Shown here one piece after another: positions 42,001 to 53,120 of a stretch of 64,000 nt of DNA. Source of the stretch: Candidatus Pantoea varia. GTDB taxonomy: Bacteria; Pseudomonadota; Gammaproteobacteria; Enterobacterales; Enterobacteriaceae. The notes beneath the pieces were generated by a model. The model did no database searches. It was not told the DNA's origin and was given only the letters and a program-made list of their open reading frames with translations. The translations under genes and the position numbers were made by a program. The stretch spans positions 411,030 to 475,029 of the forward strand of contig NZ_FOVG01000004.1 of NCBI RefSeq assembly GCF_900115075.1, in the 5' to 3' direction. Every line of letters begins with the position of its first letter. The stretch's first letter is position 1.

Positions 42001-42871
42001 GTGAAAGGTGCGCGGTCAGTCCATCGACCTCAATGCGGTGTCGTCCGGTCTCACCCTGCCAGCTGGCTCCGCCCTTGCGCAGCAACAGATCACCGGCATA
42101 GATATCGCCATCACGCAGGTTGACCCAGGCGGCCAGGCTGAAGCGGGCGCTGTCCAGACGGGTATTGTCGCGCACCCAGCGGCCCAGCCACGGACGCATG
42201 TCGACGTCGTCGGCCTGCATCCAGATGCGGCCATCATTGAGTAAACCGTTGCTGTCGTTGAGATCGAGTCGTACCTGTACTACGCCGTGCTGGCCGGTAA
42301 AGCTCGACAGACTGACTTCGCCTTCGGCCCGGTGGCGGTTATCTTCATTGACCCAGGTCAGTCGCGGTATCGCCAGCTCAGCATGCTGGCCGGATGGGGT
42401 GCGGAAACGGATGGTACTGTCACGCAGGTCGAAGTGGTCAAACTGACGCAGGAAGAGTTCGTTAATCTGCGCCGGACGGAAGCTGTTTTTCTCTTTGTCG
42501 TTGTCGAGTAAAGGACGATTAGTGTCGAGATGCAGCTGCCAGAATGTCAGGTCACGGAACTGCCAGCGCCAGTGAAGAAGGGATTGCCAGACGTCGAGCG
42601 CCAGATTGATGCGATTGATCGTGAGTTTGCCACTCTCATGCAGATCGACGCTGAGATCGCGAACCTGCAGGGTTGGGCCAAAATTCTCCCATTTGCCCTC
42701 TACCTGGCTGGCGTTGACCGGCACTCCGCTGCGATCGGAGATGAATTGCAGAAGGTTGCTGCGATAGCTGTCGAGATGCGGTATCACCAGACGCAATCCA
42801 CTGACCAGCAGCGCGACAATCACGATGATTGCCGCGACCAGCAGTAACAAAATCCTCGGCAACTGCCTCAC
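39041..42871 (-). CDS. yhdP: AsmA-like lipid transport protein YhdP
   Basis: A very long inner-membrane protein of the AsmA-like (VPS13-type bridge) group; in E. coli YhdP, TamB and YdbH move phospholipids to the outer membrane. The 1276 aa protein has one N-terminal membrane helix (ILLLLVAAIIVIVALLVSGL), then an almost unbroken beta-rich periplasmic groove, and a C-terminal AsmA_2 domain with DGLEADIAMQGNLDL and a hydrophobic stretch (SVGVATAFAINPVIGAAVFA). It lies between rng and tldD as in E. coli. Confidence 0.95.
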   Translation of the reverse strand: MRQLPRILLLLVAAIIVIVALLVSGLRLVIPHLDSYRSNLLQFISDRSGVPVNASQVEGKWENFGPTLQVRDLSVDLHESGKLTINRINLALDVWQSLLHWRWQFRDLTFWQLHLDTNRPLLDNDKEKNSFRPAQINELFLRQFDHFDLRDSTIRFRTPSGQHAELAIPRLTWVNEDNRHRAEGEVSLSSFTGQHGVVQVRLDLNDSNGLLNDGRIWMQADDVDMRPWLGRWVRDNTRLDSARFSLAAWVNLRDGDIYAGDLLLRKGGASWQGETGRHRIEVDGLTAHLSRFQNGWVVNVPQTRLSTDGQSWPAGHFSLLWRPEDKQMLGPDGQPEVRVRATQLVLSHIAPIVPLFAPLSPALFENWQTLQPQGTIDGLALDIPLQQPEKTRVQVKWRDFSWQHWKLLPGISHLSGEARGSLSNGQVSVDMGAATVPYGDMFQAPLEIKRVTGALRWLNDEHGLTLAGENLDLEARSLWARGDFSYQQNSGGEPRLDILAGIRLTDAGDAWRYFPVPLMGNSLTHYLSGAVKGGKVDNATLLFAGNPALFPFKHNDGMFQVWVPLRQATYEFQPKWPALSNLDIDLNFLNDGLWMKAPIARLGEVDARNVTAVIPDYLKEKLIIDGDISGEGQQIADYFDQSPLKPSLGAALEQLEIKGRVGGHLNLDIPLDGQQVHARGNVDLNNNSLFIKPLKTTINNLSGRFRYDNGNLASEDLRANWFGQPMGVRFSTKENPDDFGVNVKLQGDWQPAKINEVPAAVSKQLGGHLPWQGDVNITLPHHGGARYDVVLNGNAKEVSSHLPSPLGKKAGEAMPVAIQASGDLTHFDLSGSVDANHRFNSRWLLEPTLRVDRGIWLNDARKTPALPDHPGMVLNLPALDGEAWVAMMAAGGSAGARQSGGGSDFQTGGVTLPGNIILRSPAVTLAGQQWHEVEATLAQSSGGNSQVSVNAKELRGALAMASKAPWQVSLDYLYYNPQWDNDAGKGGKAPPQQATNINFSQWPALQLRCKECWVLGQKYGQVSAMLQPKGDTLALTNGKVDTGSSQLKINGEWVNRPEDQRTSLKGTLKGPNINNATNWFGVNTPLRDAPFDITYDLHWRSAPWQPSAETLSGTLKTHFGKGQIADVNTGTAGKILRLVSFDALLRKLRFDFSDTFTNSFYFDSINGTAWIENGMMRTDNLLVDGLEADIAMQGNLDLVKRQIDMEAVVAPEISASVGVATAFAINPVIGAAVFAASKVLGPLWNKISLLRYHISGPLDKPEINEVLRKPRETDNK

Positions 42872-43018
42872 TCACGCCTCTCCTTGTGTTCCGTAAACGA
42901 CGGATAGTTGGTTCTTATACCCGACCGTCTTCAGATAAAAGCGTTAAAACGCGCATTTTATCCCAAACAAGGGCGATTTTTCAGCCCGATATCCGAAGAA
43001 ACCGGTGACGGGCTGGCG

Positions 43019-44488
43019 TTACATCATCACCACGTCGAACTGCTCCTGAGTGTAGAGCGCTTCGACATGAACTTTAACCTGCTTGCCGACAAAGATTTCT
43101 ACTTCAGCCAGTGCATGAGACTCGTCGGTTTTTAACGCCTCGCCGACCGTCGGTGAAACATAGACCAGAAAACGGTCAGAATCATAGGCGTGGTGAACAC
43201 GGACAATCTCGCGCAGAATTTCATAGCAGACCGTTTCAACCGTTTTCAGCGTGCCGCGCCCTTTGCAGACCGGGCAATCCTGGCACAGTACATGCTCAAT
43301 GCTTTCACGGGTACGCTTACGCGTCATCTCCACCAGACCCAGCGCCGAGAAACCATTGATACCGGTTTTGACCCGATCTTTACTGAGCGCGCTTTCCAGC
43401 GAATGCAGCACGCGACGCCGATGATCTTCATTGCTCATGTCGATGAAGTCGATGATGATGATGCCCCCCAGATTACGCAGTCGCAACTGACGCGCGATCG
43501 CCTGAGTGGCCTCAACATTGGTATTAAAGATCGTCTCATCCAGATTGCGATGACCGACAAACGCACCGGTGTTGATATCAATGGTCGTCATCGCTTCGGT
43601 CTGATCGATGATCAGATATCCGCCTGACTTTAGTTCAACTTTGCGATCCAGCGAGCGCTGAATCTCATTTTCGACGTCAAACAGGTCGAAAATAGGCTGT
43701 TTACCGTTGTAAAGCTCCAGCTTACCCGCCATTTCCGGGATGTATTCACCGGTAAATTCTACCAGCATGTCGCAGGTCAGACGCGAGTCGACCCGGATGC
43801 GATCCAGCGCGGCACCCGCAAAATCACGCAGAATACGCTGGGCCAGCGCCAGCTCGCCGTAGAGCAGGCAGCGGGTCTGGTTGCGCTTTTTACGTTCACT
43901 GACTTTGGTCCAGAGACGTTTGAGAAAAGCCGCGTCCTGCGCCAGCTCTTCCTCTCCGATCCCTTCTGCGGCGGTGCGGATAATAAAGCCACCGAGGTCG
44001 TCGCAGTAATCAGCCACCACCGCTTTAAGCCGATCGCGCTCTTTCTCACTCTCGATACGCTGTGAGACACCGACGTGCGATGCGCCAGGCATAAAGACCA
44101 GGTAACGTGAAGGCAGGGTAATGTCCGTGGTCAGCCGGGCGCCTTTGGTGCCCAGCGGATCCTTGACAACCTGAACGACCAGATCCTGTCCCTGACGCAC
44201 CAGCTCGGCGATATCGCGCACGATGAAGTTTTTCTTTTCGTCACCCGCCACACATTCAGTATGCGGCATGATGTCAGAGGCGTGCAGAAAGGCCGCTTTT
44301 TCCAGACCGATATCGACGAAGGCGGCCTGCATACCAGGCAGAACACGGCTTACCCGTCCTTTGTAAATATTGCCAACAATGCCGCGCCGCGCTTCACGCT
44401 CAATATGTATTTCCTGAAGGATGCCGCCGTCGATATAGGCAACACGTGTTTCAGAAGGCGTGACGTTAACCAGTAATTCAGCCGTCAT
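43019..44488 (-). CDS. rng: Ribonuclease G
   Basis: Endoribonuclease of the RNase E/G family that matures the 5' end of 16S rRNA and cuts AU-rich RNA. The 489 aa protein has an S1 domain near 36-130 ([20 protein letters not shown]), the DNase I-like catalytic domain ([21 protein letters not shown] with the metal-binding aspartates) and the zinc-link CPVCKGRGT near 406. GAGG precedes the ATG. It overlaps yhdE by 11 bp. Confidence 0.97.
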   Translation of the reverse strand: MTAELLVNVTPSETRVAYIDGGILQEIHIEREARRGIVGNIYKGRVSRVLPGMQAAFVDIGLEKAAFLHASDIMPHTECVAGDEKKNFIVRDIAELVRQGQDLVVQVVKDPLGTKGARLTTDITLPSRYLVFMPGASHVGVSQRIESEKERDRLKAVVADYCDDLGGFIIRTAAEGIGEEELAQDAAFLKRLWTKVSERKKRNQTRCLLYGELALAQRILRDFAGAALDRIRVDSRLTCDMLVEFTGEYIPEMAGKLELYNGKQPIFDLFDVENEIQRSLDRKVELKSGGYLIIDQTEAMTTIDINTGAFVGHRNLDETIFNTNVEATQAIARQLRLRNLGGIIIIDFIDMSNEDHRRRVLHSLESALSKDRVKTGINGFSALGLVEMTRKRTRESIEHVLCQDCPVCKGRGTLKTVETVCYEILREIVRVHHAYDSDRFLVYVSPTVGEALKTDESHALAEVEIFVGKQVKVHVEALYTQEQFDVVMM

Positions 44489-45071
44489 GTTGACCTCTTA
44501 CAGCACGCAGTGACTGGAAGTGGCTGATCAGCTCCGCTGTCTCAACCAGAGGTAATCCGACCACTGCATGGTAGCTTCCATTAATTTTGCGGACAAAGTT
44601 TCCTCCCCTGCCCTGAATACCGTATGCACCCGCTTTATCCATCGGTTCGCCGGTAGCGATATAGTCGTCGATGTCGGTCTCAGTTAAGGTGCGGAATGTC
44701 ACATCAGTGGTCACGACGCAATCCAGCGACTGCTGGTTGTCGGCCAGCGCCACCGCCGTCATCACCTGATGCGTATGACCGGAGAGTTTGCGCAGCATCG
44801 CGTGGGCGTGGGCGGCATCGCGTGGTTTTTCCAGCACTTCGCCATTCAGCACCACAATGGTATCCGCGCCCAGCACCGGCAGATCCTGCGCGGCCAGTTT
44901 GACACCCGCCTGCGCTTTGTCATTCGCCAGACGGCGGACATAGTTCTCCGCCGCTTCATTCGGCTGACGTTGTTCTTCAACATCAGTCACGATGCGCTCA
45001 AAGGTCAGGCCAAGTTGAGATAACAGCTCACGACGACGCGGTGAACCGGAAGCAAGATAGAGGGTTACCAT
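44478..45071 (-). CDS. yhdE: Maf-family nucleotide pyrophosphatase YhdE
   Basis: House-cleaning pyrophosphatase of the Maf family; E. coli YhdE hydrolyses dTTP and UTP. The 197 aa protein has the signature [36 protein letters not shown] and [20 protein letters not shown]. It lies between mreD and rng and is probably co-transcribed with them. Confidence 0.95.
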   Translation of the reverse strand: MVTLYLASGSPRRRELLSQLGLTFERIVTDVEEQRQPNEAAENYVRRLANDKAQAGVKLAAQDLPVLGADTIVVLNGEVLEKPRDAAHAHAMLRKLSGHTHQVMTAVALADNQQSLDCVVTTDVTFRTLTETDIDDYIATGEPMDKAGAYGIQGRGGNFVRKINGSYHAVVGLPLVETAELISHFQSLRAVRGQHDG

Positions 45072-45079
45072 AAATTTCC

Positions 45080-45568
45080 TTATTGAACAGCGAACTGACG
45101 ACGAATTTTTCTCATTAATAAGAATAGCCAGGGCCAGAGAATACCGTCGACGACACTGCTCCAGAAAATTTCAGGTCGGAATGAAACGTTGATTACCAGG
45201 AATTCTGCCCAGAAGACGATCACATCCATCGCCAGTGACAGCACCATAACCATTAACGCTTGCTGCCACAACGCTAAGTTGCGGAATAACTGGAACTTAA
45301 AGGCAATCAGGTAGGCAATGATACTGAGTGCCAGCGCACGTACGCCGAGTGTGGAGCCGGCGATCAGATCCATGATGGCACCCAGCACGAATCCGGTTCC
45401 GACATTCACCCGATGCGGCAGTGCGAGCACCCAATAGATAAGGATCAGCAGCAGCCACGAGGGCCGGAACATATAAATCTCTTCCGGCCAGGGCATGATC
45501 TGCAGGACTAACGCAACCAGGAAAGAGAGCCAGATGACCCAACGTCCCTGGCTACGATATCGACTCAA
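45080..45568 (-). CDS. mreD: Rod-shape protein MreD
   Basis: Membrane component of the elongasome. The 162 aa protein has five or six hydrophobic helices ([36 protein letters not shown] and others). It starts at TTG 45568, and the TTGA overlaps the mreC stop by four bases, so translation is coupled. Confidence 0.95.
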   Translation of the reverse strand: MSRYRSQGRWVIWLSFLVALVLQIMPWPEEIYMFRPSWLLLILIYWVLALPHRVNVGTGFVLGAIMDLIAGSTLGVRALALSIIAYLIAFKFQLFRNLALWQQALMVMVLSLAMDVIVFWAEFLVINVSFRPEIFWSSVVDGILWPWLFLLMRKIRRQFAVQ

Positions 45569-46587
45569 GGCTGGCCCCCGCGTGAACGCGAGGTGCTGCT
45601 CTGTCCGCTACTGCTACTGGCTGACGGTGCAGGCGGTCCCATCTGAGCGGCAGGCGCTGGCGGGCCCATTTCACCGGCAGGCGGTAAGACCTGCGGCATC
45701 ATCTGCATCAGACGCTCGTTCGCGACGCGGTGCACTTCATCCTGCGGCAGTGGCATATCACCATTGCGATCGGCACCCCAAAGCAGCAGCAGGTAACGCA
45801 GACGCTGCAGACCGGCGGTCGGATGCGCCTGAATCACCGTGTAAGCGCGCTGGGTATCCACTTTCACAGAGGAGACCACGCCCACCGGATAGCCTTCAGG
45901 GAAACGACCACCAATACCCGAGGTCACCAGCACATCGCCGACACGAATATCCGTATTACCCGGCAGATGCTCAAGCTGGAGATCTTCAGTACAACCGTTA
46001 CCGGCGGCAATCACACGAATGTCATTACGCAGCACCTGAATCGGCAGGGCATGTGACGCATCACAGATCAGCAGAACGCGGCTGGTGAGTTGTCCAACGG
46101 CGATGACCTGTCCCACCACACCTTTATCACTGATGACCGGCTGACCTTCATAGACACCGTTAACGCTGCCTTTGTCGATCACAACCTGGTCGGTGTAAGG
46201 ATCGGTGCCGGTGGAGATCACCTGTGTCACCATCTTTTGCTCATCCTGACGCAGCGGTGAACCCAGCAGTTCACGCAGACGTGCGTTTTCCTGCTTATAT
46301 TGCCCCAGCATTAGCAGGTTACTGTTTTTCAGGAAGAGTTCACGACGTAACGCTTTGTTTTCCAGCTCCAGTTGCTGACGCGACGCCAGCGACTCAGACA
46401 CGCCATCCAGCAGCTGACGTGGCCCATTGGCCAGGAAGTAAAACGGACTGACCGACGTATCCAGATAGTTGCGTATTTGGGTAAAAGAACCCACACGGCT
46501 GTCGGCAATGATGATGGCTATCGCCACAATTACCGCCAGAAAAAGACGCAACTGCAGGGAAGGCCCCCTGCTAAAAATCGGCTTCAT
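45565..46587 (-). CDS. mreC: Rod-shape protein MreC
   Basis: Bitopic elongasome protein that links cytoplasmic MreB to PBP2. The 340 aa protein has one N-terminal membrane helix ([18 protein letters not shown]), a coiled coil ([20 protein letters not shown]), a beta domain and a Pro/Ser-rich tail ([20 protein letters not shown]). ATG 46587 gives the family start [13 protein letters not shown]; 36 upstream codons are open but do not look like protein. Confidence 0.95.
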   Translation of the reverse strand: MKPIFSRGPSLQLRLFLAVIVAIAIIIADSRVGSFTQIRNYLDTSVSPFYFLANGPRQLLDGVSESLASRQQLELENKALRRELFLKNSNLLMLGQYKQENARLRELLGSPLRQDEQKMVTQVISTGTDPYTDQVVIDKGSVNGVYEGQPVISDKGVVGQVIAVGQLTSRVLLICDASHALPIQVLRNDIRVIAAGNGCTEDLQLEHLPGNTDIRVGDVLVTSGIGGRFPEGYPVGVVSSVKVDTQRAYTVIQAHPTAGLQRLRYLLLLWGADRNGDMPLPQDEVHRVANERLMQMMPQVLPPAGEMGPPAPAAQMGPPAPSASSSSGQSSTSRSRGGQP

Positions 46588-46735
46588 ATAATCTGCGTGA
46601 TCCTCGACAACAGGAGAGGAAGCGACGGCAAAACACCGTGCTTCCCTGGGCTGAACGCACTGTACCGGCACAGATAGCGCCGGTTCACATGCCACTCCCT
46701 CGCATGATCATTGCGTTCTCAGCCGGTTGAGGCAA

Positions 46736-47779
<1,044 letters not shown>

Positions 47780-47825
47780 CTAAGGGATAATCCTGCAAGC
47801 TGGGGGCGGAAAATAAAATCCGCTT

Positions 47826-47854
47826 ACTTTACCAACCACACGAAGCTGCCACAA
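47826..47854 (-). promoter_or_regulatory. mreB promoter
   Basis: On the minus strand TTGTGG (47854-47849), a 17-bp spacer and TAAAGT (47831-47826), about 47 bases before the mreB start. The remaining part of the 310-bp mreB-csrD spacer shows no gene. Other promoters may lie further upstream. Confidence 0.65.
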
Positions 47855-48049
47855 GGCGCAAAAACGTTCTGCTTCGGTGAAAAAAGACGCCTGATTGCGT
47901 TTAAGTCATCTGAACCGGCAATCCGCAACAGCAGAATGGCGACCAGACGCCATCAGCACTGCATTTCATGCAAATTCCCTTCGCCCTGCCCGACATAAAA
48001 TCTAACATTTCCGGCAGCAGACTTAGTGGTTCAGATGCGGCTAAACATT

Positions 48050-48085
48050 AAAAAAAACCGCAAATTACCGTCAGTCCGACGGCAA
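48050..48085 (-). terminator. Probable terminator of csrD
   Basis: An 8-bp stem with one mismatch (TTACCGTC at 48065-48072 with GACGGCAA at 48078-48085), followed on the minus strand by TTGCGG and eight T. It lies just after the csrD stop. Confidence 0.5.
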
Positions 48086-48089
48086 TTCA

Positions 48090-50039
48090 TTAAATACGGT
48101 AACGTTGTGAATACTTCTTCACGTTACTGTTAACCGGAAGCGAAGGGGCAAAAAAATCGCCCTGCCCACCTGCGACACCCAGCGCGACTAATGTCTGCCA
48201 CTCTGCTTTGGTGCGGACTCCGGTAGCAAACACCTGAATGCCTGTGCACTTACAGACTTCCAGCAGACTTTGCACGAACAGCTGATTTTCGGTCCGACGC
48301 TCAATGTTGCGCACCAGACCGGCATCAAGCTTGATCAGTTCCAGCGGTAACTGTCGTATATAGGCACTGCTGACCACAGTCAGACCCGCCTGATTTACCG
48401 CAACCCGACAGCCAAACGCTTTAAGTGCGCGGAATACTGGCGCTAAACGGTTGATGTGTTGACAAACATCTGCCTCGGCAAGTTCAAATAAAAATCGTTT
48501 TCTTTGTGATTTAGGGCACTGAAGCAGCATGTTTTGCAGCCAGAGTACAAATGAACGCTTCAGAAGCGAGGTCATTGTCACCGGGATGACCAGCGTCTCT
48601 TCCGGCCAGAGTTCAGAGAGTGCGGCAATACGTGTCATCAGCTGGCGGTCCCAGGCATCCGCCATACCGAGTTGCTGAACCAGCGGCATGTACTCTGCGG
48701 CCAGTACCTCTTTGTCACCATCGAAGATACGGGTCAGCATCACCCGATGCTGTACCTTACCCTCAATATTGACGGTGGGTTTATGGTAGAGCCGTGGACC
48801 ACCCCGGCTGAGCGTGTTCTCCAGCAGGGTTCGCCAGCGCACACTTCCCCGCCCGGCGTCCTGAGGATTTCCGGCACCATTGGTCCAGTTGTTACCACCC
48901 AGCAGCGCAGCACGTCGGGTGGCCATTTCAACATTTTCCATCACCTGCGGCACGGTCTGTCCGCTGTGCCAGGCGCTGATACCGATATGGATCAGATCAT
49001 CGCGATTCACCATGCGCATCGGCGGCAGAGAATCGACGGCATTAATCAGCTGATCGGCAATGCTGTTTGCCTCTTTGAGGCTACGATGCGGCAGCAACAC
49101 GGCAAAATCACTGCGGAAGTAACGTGCCAGCAAGGCGCCGGGATAGCGCAGCACAAAGGTGGAGAGCATGTTGACGAAATTAAACAGATATTCCTCCACC
49201 AGCCCTGGCGCCAGCGAATCCTTCAGCGTATCCAGATCGGGCAGGCGCACCATCATCACCACACCGTGAGTGCCGACATCCTCCTGATCCTCCAGCAAGG
49301 TGGCGAGCTGGTTATCAAAGAAGAGCCGGTTATTGAGGCCGGTGCGGCCATCCTGCGCGGCAAAGGTGCGGATCAGGGTGTCGATACGCAGACGCTGTTC
49401 GCCCGCTTCCTGCAAATCTTCCAGCAACACATCCATCGCGCGGCTCGCCCTGGGTGGCCACTCATCCACACCCCGTTTCGGCACGACTCCACGCTCACCG
49501 TTGATAATCGCCTCTGCCCGGATCTCAAGGTGCTCCATGCCACGCCACTGACGACTGAGCCAGCGATGCATCATCAGCAACACCAGACTCATTACCAGCA
49601 TGACGGTAAAAAGGATGCCCAGCGTGTAGGTTCCGGTGATGGACCGTAGCCAGGTTTTGGCAGGATCCAGGGTAACGACCCGCAGTTGCAAACCGGTCTG
49701 ATGCATTAAAGGCACATCGACCTGGAGAAAACGATTGGGCTCGTCTTCCAGCATCTGATTTTCGTGTCGGGAAAGGGTGAGGAAAGTCTGTCTGCCGTTG
49801 TGAAGGGAAATCTGCTCAGCATTCATGACCGGCATCATACGCGTGAGCCAGTTATGCAGCTCTGCCGGCGTCTCGGTAAACATCGCCTGATCGACCTCAG
49901 TCGCCAGTACCTGTGCCCGATGTTCAACCCGCTGATGACTGAACCAGAAAACACTGAATGCGCAGCCAGCCAGCATCAATGACATTGCCAGCAAGCTTAA
50001 AAAGGTAATAAACGCAGATAATTTTGTGGTTAATCGCAT
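48090..50039 (-). CDS. csrD: CsrB/CsrC decay regulator CsrD
   Basis: Membrane protein that directs RNase E to the small RNAs CsrB and CsrC, thereby raising free CsrA. The 649 aa protein has two N-terminal membrane helices around a periplasmic segment, a HAMP-like linker, and degenerate GGDEF and EAL domains. The GGDEF position reads FRSDF (near residue 308) and the EAL position AEYMPLV (near 450), so no cyclic-di-GMP chemistry is expected, as in E. coli CsrD. It lies upstream of mreB in the conserved order. Confidence 0.94.
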   Translation of the reverse strand: MRLTTKLSAFITFLSLLAMSLMLAGCAFSVFWFSHQRVEHRAQVLATEVDQAMFTETPAELHNWLTRMMPVMNAEQISLHNGRQTFLTLSRHENQMLEDEPNRFLQVDVPLMHQTGLQLRVVTLDPAKTWLRSITGTYTLGILFTVMLVMSLVLLMMHRWLSRQWRGMEHLEIRAEAIINGERGVVPKRGVDEWPPRASRAMDVLLEDLQEAGEQRLRIDTLIRTFAAQDGRTGLNNRLFFDNQLATLLEDQEDVGTHGVVMMVRLPDLDTLKDSLAPGLVEEYLFNFVNMLSTFVLRYPGALLARYFRSDFAVLLPHRSLKEANSIADQLINAVDSLPPMRMVNRDDLIHIGISAWHSGQTVPQVMENVEMATRRAALLGGNNWTNGAGNPQDAGRGSVRWRTLLENTLSRGGPRLYHKPTVNIEGKVQHRVMLTRIFDGDKEVLAAEYMPLVQQLGMADAWDRQLMTRIAALSELWPEETLVIPVTMTSLLKRSFVLWLQNMLLQCPKSQRKRFLFELAEADVCQHINRLAPVFRALKAFGCRVAVNQAGLTVVSSAYIRQLPLELIKLDAGLVRNIERRTENQLFVQSLLEVCKCTGIQVFATGVRTKAEWQTLVALGVAGGQGDFFAPSLPVNSNVKKYSQRYRI

Positions 50040-50269
50040 CCCTGTGCCTGTATTACTGCGGTGATAACCGGATCACCCAACCTTGTTGTACCGTCAGCCT
50101 GACGAAAACACGAGCAAAATAGCATAATTTGCCGCTACCGACAGTGCCCGGACGTATGAAGCCGAAGTATATCCCTGAGATATCATCGCTGACGTTGATC
50201 CCGGCACTTTTCGGTGCATTCTCATCGTGCCGGTCAGCCAGGAAATTTCACATTTTCACGGCGAAACTG

Positions 50270-50306
50270 GCTGATATCAGCGATAGTCATCATGCTGGAT
50301 GATGAC
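50270..50306 (+). promoter_or_regulatory. Two palindromes upstream of msrP
   Basis: GCTGATATCAGC (50270-50281) is a perfect 12-bp palindrome. GTCATCAT-GCTGG-ATGATGAC (50286-50306) has perfect 8-bp arms. Both lie within 60 bases of the msrP start, in the 287-bp csrD-msrP spacer, which has no gene. They may be operator sites or, for the second, a 5' leader hairpin. Confidence 0.4.
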
Positions 50307-50326
50307 ATCCTGTCTGGAGAAGCCCA

Positions 50327-51331
50327 ATGAAACGCATACCCTACCTGACCGAAGCCGACGTAACGCCGGAAAGCATCTTTAATATGAAGCGCCGCCAGGT
50401 GCTGAAAACGCTGGGACTGAGCGCTGCGGCGATGGGTATGCCGGGCGTGGCCAATGCCGATATTCTCAGCTGGTTCAAAGGCAACGACCGCCCACCCGCG
50501 CCAGCAGGCCGGGCGCTGGACTTTACCAAACCGGCGCAATATCAGGCCGATCTGACCTTAACACCAGAGGATAAAGTCTCCGGCTACAACAACTTCTATG
50601 AGTTCGGACTGGATAAGGCCGATCCGGCTGCCAATGCAGGTACGCTAAAAACTGAACCCTGGAAACTGACCATTGATGGTGAAGTGGCTAAGACCGTGAC
50701 GCTGGATATGGATGACATCTTTAAACGGTTTGCCATGGAGCAACGGATCTATCGCATGCGCTGCGTGGAAGCCTGGTCAATGGTGGTGCCCTGGATAGGC
50801 TTTGAGCTGAATAAGCTTCTCTCGCTGGCGGAACCCACCAGCAAAGCGCGCTTTGTCGCCTTCCAGACGCTGTACGATCCGGAGCAGATGCCGGGCCAGA
50901 AGGATCGCTTTATTGGCGGCGGGCTCAACTATCCTTATGTAGAAGGTCTGCGTATGGATGAAGCGATGCATCCGCTGACGATACTGACTACCGGCGTCTA
51001 TGGTAAAGCGCTGCCGCCGCAGAATGGCGCGCCGATTCGTCTGACCGTGCCGTGGAAATATGGCTTCAAAGGCATTAAGTCGATCGTCAAAATCACGCTG
51101 ACCGACAAACAGCCGCCAACCACCTGGAACCAGATTGCTGCCGACGAGTATGGCTTTTATGCCAATGTGAATCCGCACGTCAATCACCCACGCTGGTCGC
51201 AGGCCACAGAGCGGTTTATTGGCCCTGGCGGCAGTCTTAAGGTTGAACGTCAGCCAACGCTGCTGTTTAACGGCTATGCCGAGCAGGTGGCGTCGCTCTA
51301 CCGTGGCATGGATTTACGGGAGAATTACTAA
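50327..51331 (+). CDS. msrP: Periplasmic methionine-sulfoxide reductase catalytic subunit MsrP
   Basis: Molybdenum-pterin enzyme (formerly YedY) that repairs oxidised methionines in periplasmic proteins, fed by MsrQ. The 334 aa precursor has a twin-arginine signal ([17 protein letters not shown], Arg22-Arg23) and the molybdenum-binding cysteine at about residue 146 ([15 protein letters not shown]). GGAGA precedes the ATG. msrQ begins at the base after its stop codon. In E. coli this pair is elsewhere and acuI occupies the place next to csrD. Confidence 0.96.
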   Translation: MKRIPYLTEADVTPESIFNMKRRQVLKTLGLSAAAMGMPGVANADILSWFKGNDRPPAPAGRALDFTKPAQYQADLTLTPEDKVSGYNNFYEFGLDKADPAANAGTLKTEPWKLTIDGEVAKTVTLDMDDIFKRFAMEQRIYRMRCVEAWSMVVPWIGFELNKLLSLAEPTSKARFVAFQTLYDPEQMPGQKDRFIGGGLNYPYVEGLRMDEAMHPLTILTTGVYGKALPPQNGAPIRLTVPWKYGFKGIKSIVKITLTDKQPPTTWNQIAADEYGFYANVNPHVNHPRWSQATERFIGPGGSLKVERQPTLLFNGYAEQVASLYRGMDLRENY

Positions 51332-51937
51332 GTGGTCCGCCTGTCGATAAAACAGATCACCTGGCTCAAGGTGATTCTGCATCTGGCGGCCCTGTTGCCG
51401 CTGGTTTATCTGATTCTTGCCGCGATGCAGGGTGGCCTGAGTGCGGATCCGGCAAAAGATATTCAGCACTTTACCGGCCGTATGGCGCTGAAACTGCTGC
51501 TGGGTACTCTGCTGGTCTCACCGCTGGCACGTTACGGCAGGCAGCCGCTTCTCATCCGCACCCGTCGTCTGCTCGGCGTCTGGACGTTTGCCTGGGCTTC
51601 CCTTCATCTGCTGAGCTATTACCTGCTGGAGCTGGGCGCTGACAACCTGCGTCTGCTGGGCAGCGAGCTGATCTCCCGTCCCTATCTGACGCTGGGGATT
51701 ATCAGCTGGCTGATATTACTGGCCCTGGCGATAACCTCTTTCCAGCGCGCTCAGCGTAAGCTCGGTAAGCGCTGGCAAACCCTGCACAACGCGGTCTATC
51801 TTGTCGCGATCCTGGTGCCGATTCACTATATCTGGTCAGTGAAAATCCTGTCACCCCAGCCACTTATCTATGCACTACTTGCTGCGATACTGTTAGCCTG
51901 GCGTTACAAAAAGTTTCTTAAATGGTGGCCCCGCTAG
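51332..51937 (+). CDS. msrQ: Heme membrane subunit MsrQ
   Basis: Heme b membrane protein (formerly YedZ) that passes electrons from the quinone pool to MsrP. The 201 aa protein has six hydrophobic segments and conserved histidines ([31 protein letters not shown]). It starts at GTG 51332 directly after the msrP stop, so it depends on msrP translation. Confidence 0.95.
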   Translation: MVRLSIKQITWLKVILHLAALLPLVYLILAAMQGGLSADPAKDIQHFTGRMALKLLLGTLLVSPLARYGRQPLLIRTRRLLGVWTFAWASLHLLSYYLLELGADNLRLLGSELISRPYLTLGIISWLILLALAITSFQRAQRKLGKRWQTLHNAVYLVAILVPIHYIWSVKILSPQPLIYALLAAILLAWRYKKFLKWWPR

Positions 51938-51977
51938 CGCTTCGCCCGTTGTTTTCTTCCGCTGTTTTCTGTTAAAA

Positions 51978-51999
51978 GATGTGGCCCGCAGGCCACATC
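51978..51999. terminator. Hairpin after msrQ
   Basis: A perfect 9-bp stem (GATGTGGCC with GGCCACATC) and a 4-nt loop, 40 bp past msrQ. The only T run flanks it on the minus strand (TTTTAAC), although the nearby genes run rightward. On the plus strand it may still stop transcription weakly. Confidence 0.35.
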
Positions 52000-52028
52000 C
52001 GATCATCTTCGCAGATAAGACCAGTATT

Positions 52029-52059
52029 TTGCTGCGAAATGACACGAAACGGATATAAT
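52029..52059 (+). promoter_or_regulatory. Promoter for aroQ-accBC
   Basis: A perfect -10 TATAAT at 52054-52059, followed by GCCCGGC. The best -35 is TTGCTG (52029-52034) with a long 19-bp spacer. It lies 110 bases before the aroQ start and has no competing promoter nearby. Confidence 0.55.
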
Positions 52060-52169
52060 GCCCGGCTTTATTGCTCGTCGGGTCTTCTTTTTCATCCTGA
52101 AAGGTGACAAATGAAGATTCGCAAGGTATTTTACGCGATGCCTCAATGATTGCGGGAGATGGCAGCACG

Positions 52170-52622
52170 ATGGCGCATAAATTACATATTCTGCTTTTAA
52201 ACGGGCCCAACCTTAACCTGTTGGGAACACGTGAACCTGAGAAGTATGGTCATACCACGCTGCGTCAGATCGTGGACGATTTGACGCGTCAGGCAGACCA
52301 GTTGAATGTGGAGTTGAGCCACCTGCAGACCAATGCTGAATTTCAGCTGATTGATCGCATTCATGAGGCCAAAGGCAATGTGGATTACATCATCATTAAT
52401 CCTGCCGCGTTTACCCATACCAGTGTCGCACTCCGTGATGCCCTGCTGGCGGTAGAAATACCGTTTATCGAGGTTCATCTCTCTAATGTGCATGCCCGCG
52501 AGCCCTTCCGCCATCACTCCTATCTTTCTGATGTTTCTGCTGGCGTGATCTGTGGGCTTGGCGCTGACGGATACACATGGGCTTTACAAACGGCAGTAAA
52601 ACGCCTGTCTCAATCTAATTAA
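52170..52622 (+). CDS. aroQ: Type II 3-dehydroquinate dehydratase
   Basis: Third step of the shikimate pathway: dehydration of 3-dehydroquinate. The 150 aa class II enzyme has [20 protein letters not shown] with the catalytic Tyr, [17 protein letters not shown] and [23 protein letters not shown] 52170 gives the family N-terminus ([11 protein letters not shown]); earlier in-frame ATGs at 52104 and 52146 are less likely. E. coli has only the unrelated type I enzyme AroD at this step. The gene lies 25 bp before accB, an arrangement common in other gammaproteobacteria. Confidence 0.95.
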   Translation: MAHKLHILLLNGPNLNLLGTREPEKYGHTTLRQIVDDLTRQADQLNVELSHLQTNAEFQLIDRIHEAKGNVDYIIINPAAFTHTSVALRDALLAVEIPFIEVHLSNVHAREPFRHHSYLSDVSAGVICGLGADGYTWALQTAVKRLSQSN

Positions 52623-52647
52623 TCAAACTGAGTACGGAACCCCACTC

Positions 52648-53109
52648 ATGGATATTCGTAAAATTAAAAAACTGATCGAACTGGTTGAAGAATCTGGCAT
52701 TTCTGAGCTGGAAATCTCCGAAGGTGAAGAGTCCGTTCGCATCAGCCGTGCACCTGTCAACACAGGTTACCCGATGATGCAGCAGGCTTACGCTGCGCCA
52801 GCTCCACAGCCCGCTCTGGCAACAGCGGTTGCCCCTGTAGCAGCGGTTGCCGAAGCGGCACCGGCTGAGATCAGCGGTCACATCGTGCGTTCACCAATGG
52901 TAGGTACCTTCTACCGTACGCCGAGCCCGGATGCGAAAGCCTTTGTGGAAGTCGGCCAGAAAGTGAATGCTGGCGATACATTGTGCATCGTCGAAGCCAT
53001 GAAAATGATGAACCAGATCGAAGCGGACAAATCAGGCGTGGTGAAAGCTATCCTGGTTGAAAGCGGTCAGCCGGTCGAATTTGACGAGCCACTGGTTATC
53101 ATCGAGTAA
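52648..53109 (+). CDS. accB: Acetyl-CoA carboxylase biotin carboxyl carrier protein
   Basis: Carries the carboxybiotin of acetyl-CoA carboxylase in fatty acid synthesis. The 153 aa protein has an N-terminal domain ([20 protein letters not shown]), an Ala/Pro-rich linker and the biotinyl domain with EAMKMM, Lys119 being the biotinylation site. accC starts 11 bp after its stop. Confidence 0.98.
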   Translation: MDIRKIKKLIELVEESGISELEISEGEESVRISRAPVNTGYPMMQQAYAAPAPQPALATAVAPVAAVAEAAPAEISGHIVRSPMVGTFYRTPSPDAKAFVEVGQKVNAGDTLCIVEAMKMMNQIEADKSGVVKAILVESGQPVEFDEPLVIIE

Positions 53110-53120
53110 CGGGGCAGATC

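Noticed and set aside
48672..49649. Plus-strand ORF of 325 aa opposite csrD
   Set aside because: Histidine/glutamine-rich antisense shadow with no family resemblance; csrD is well supported on the other strand.
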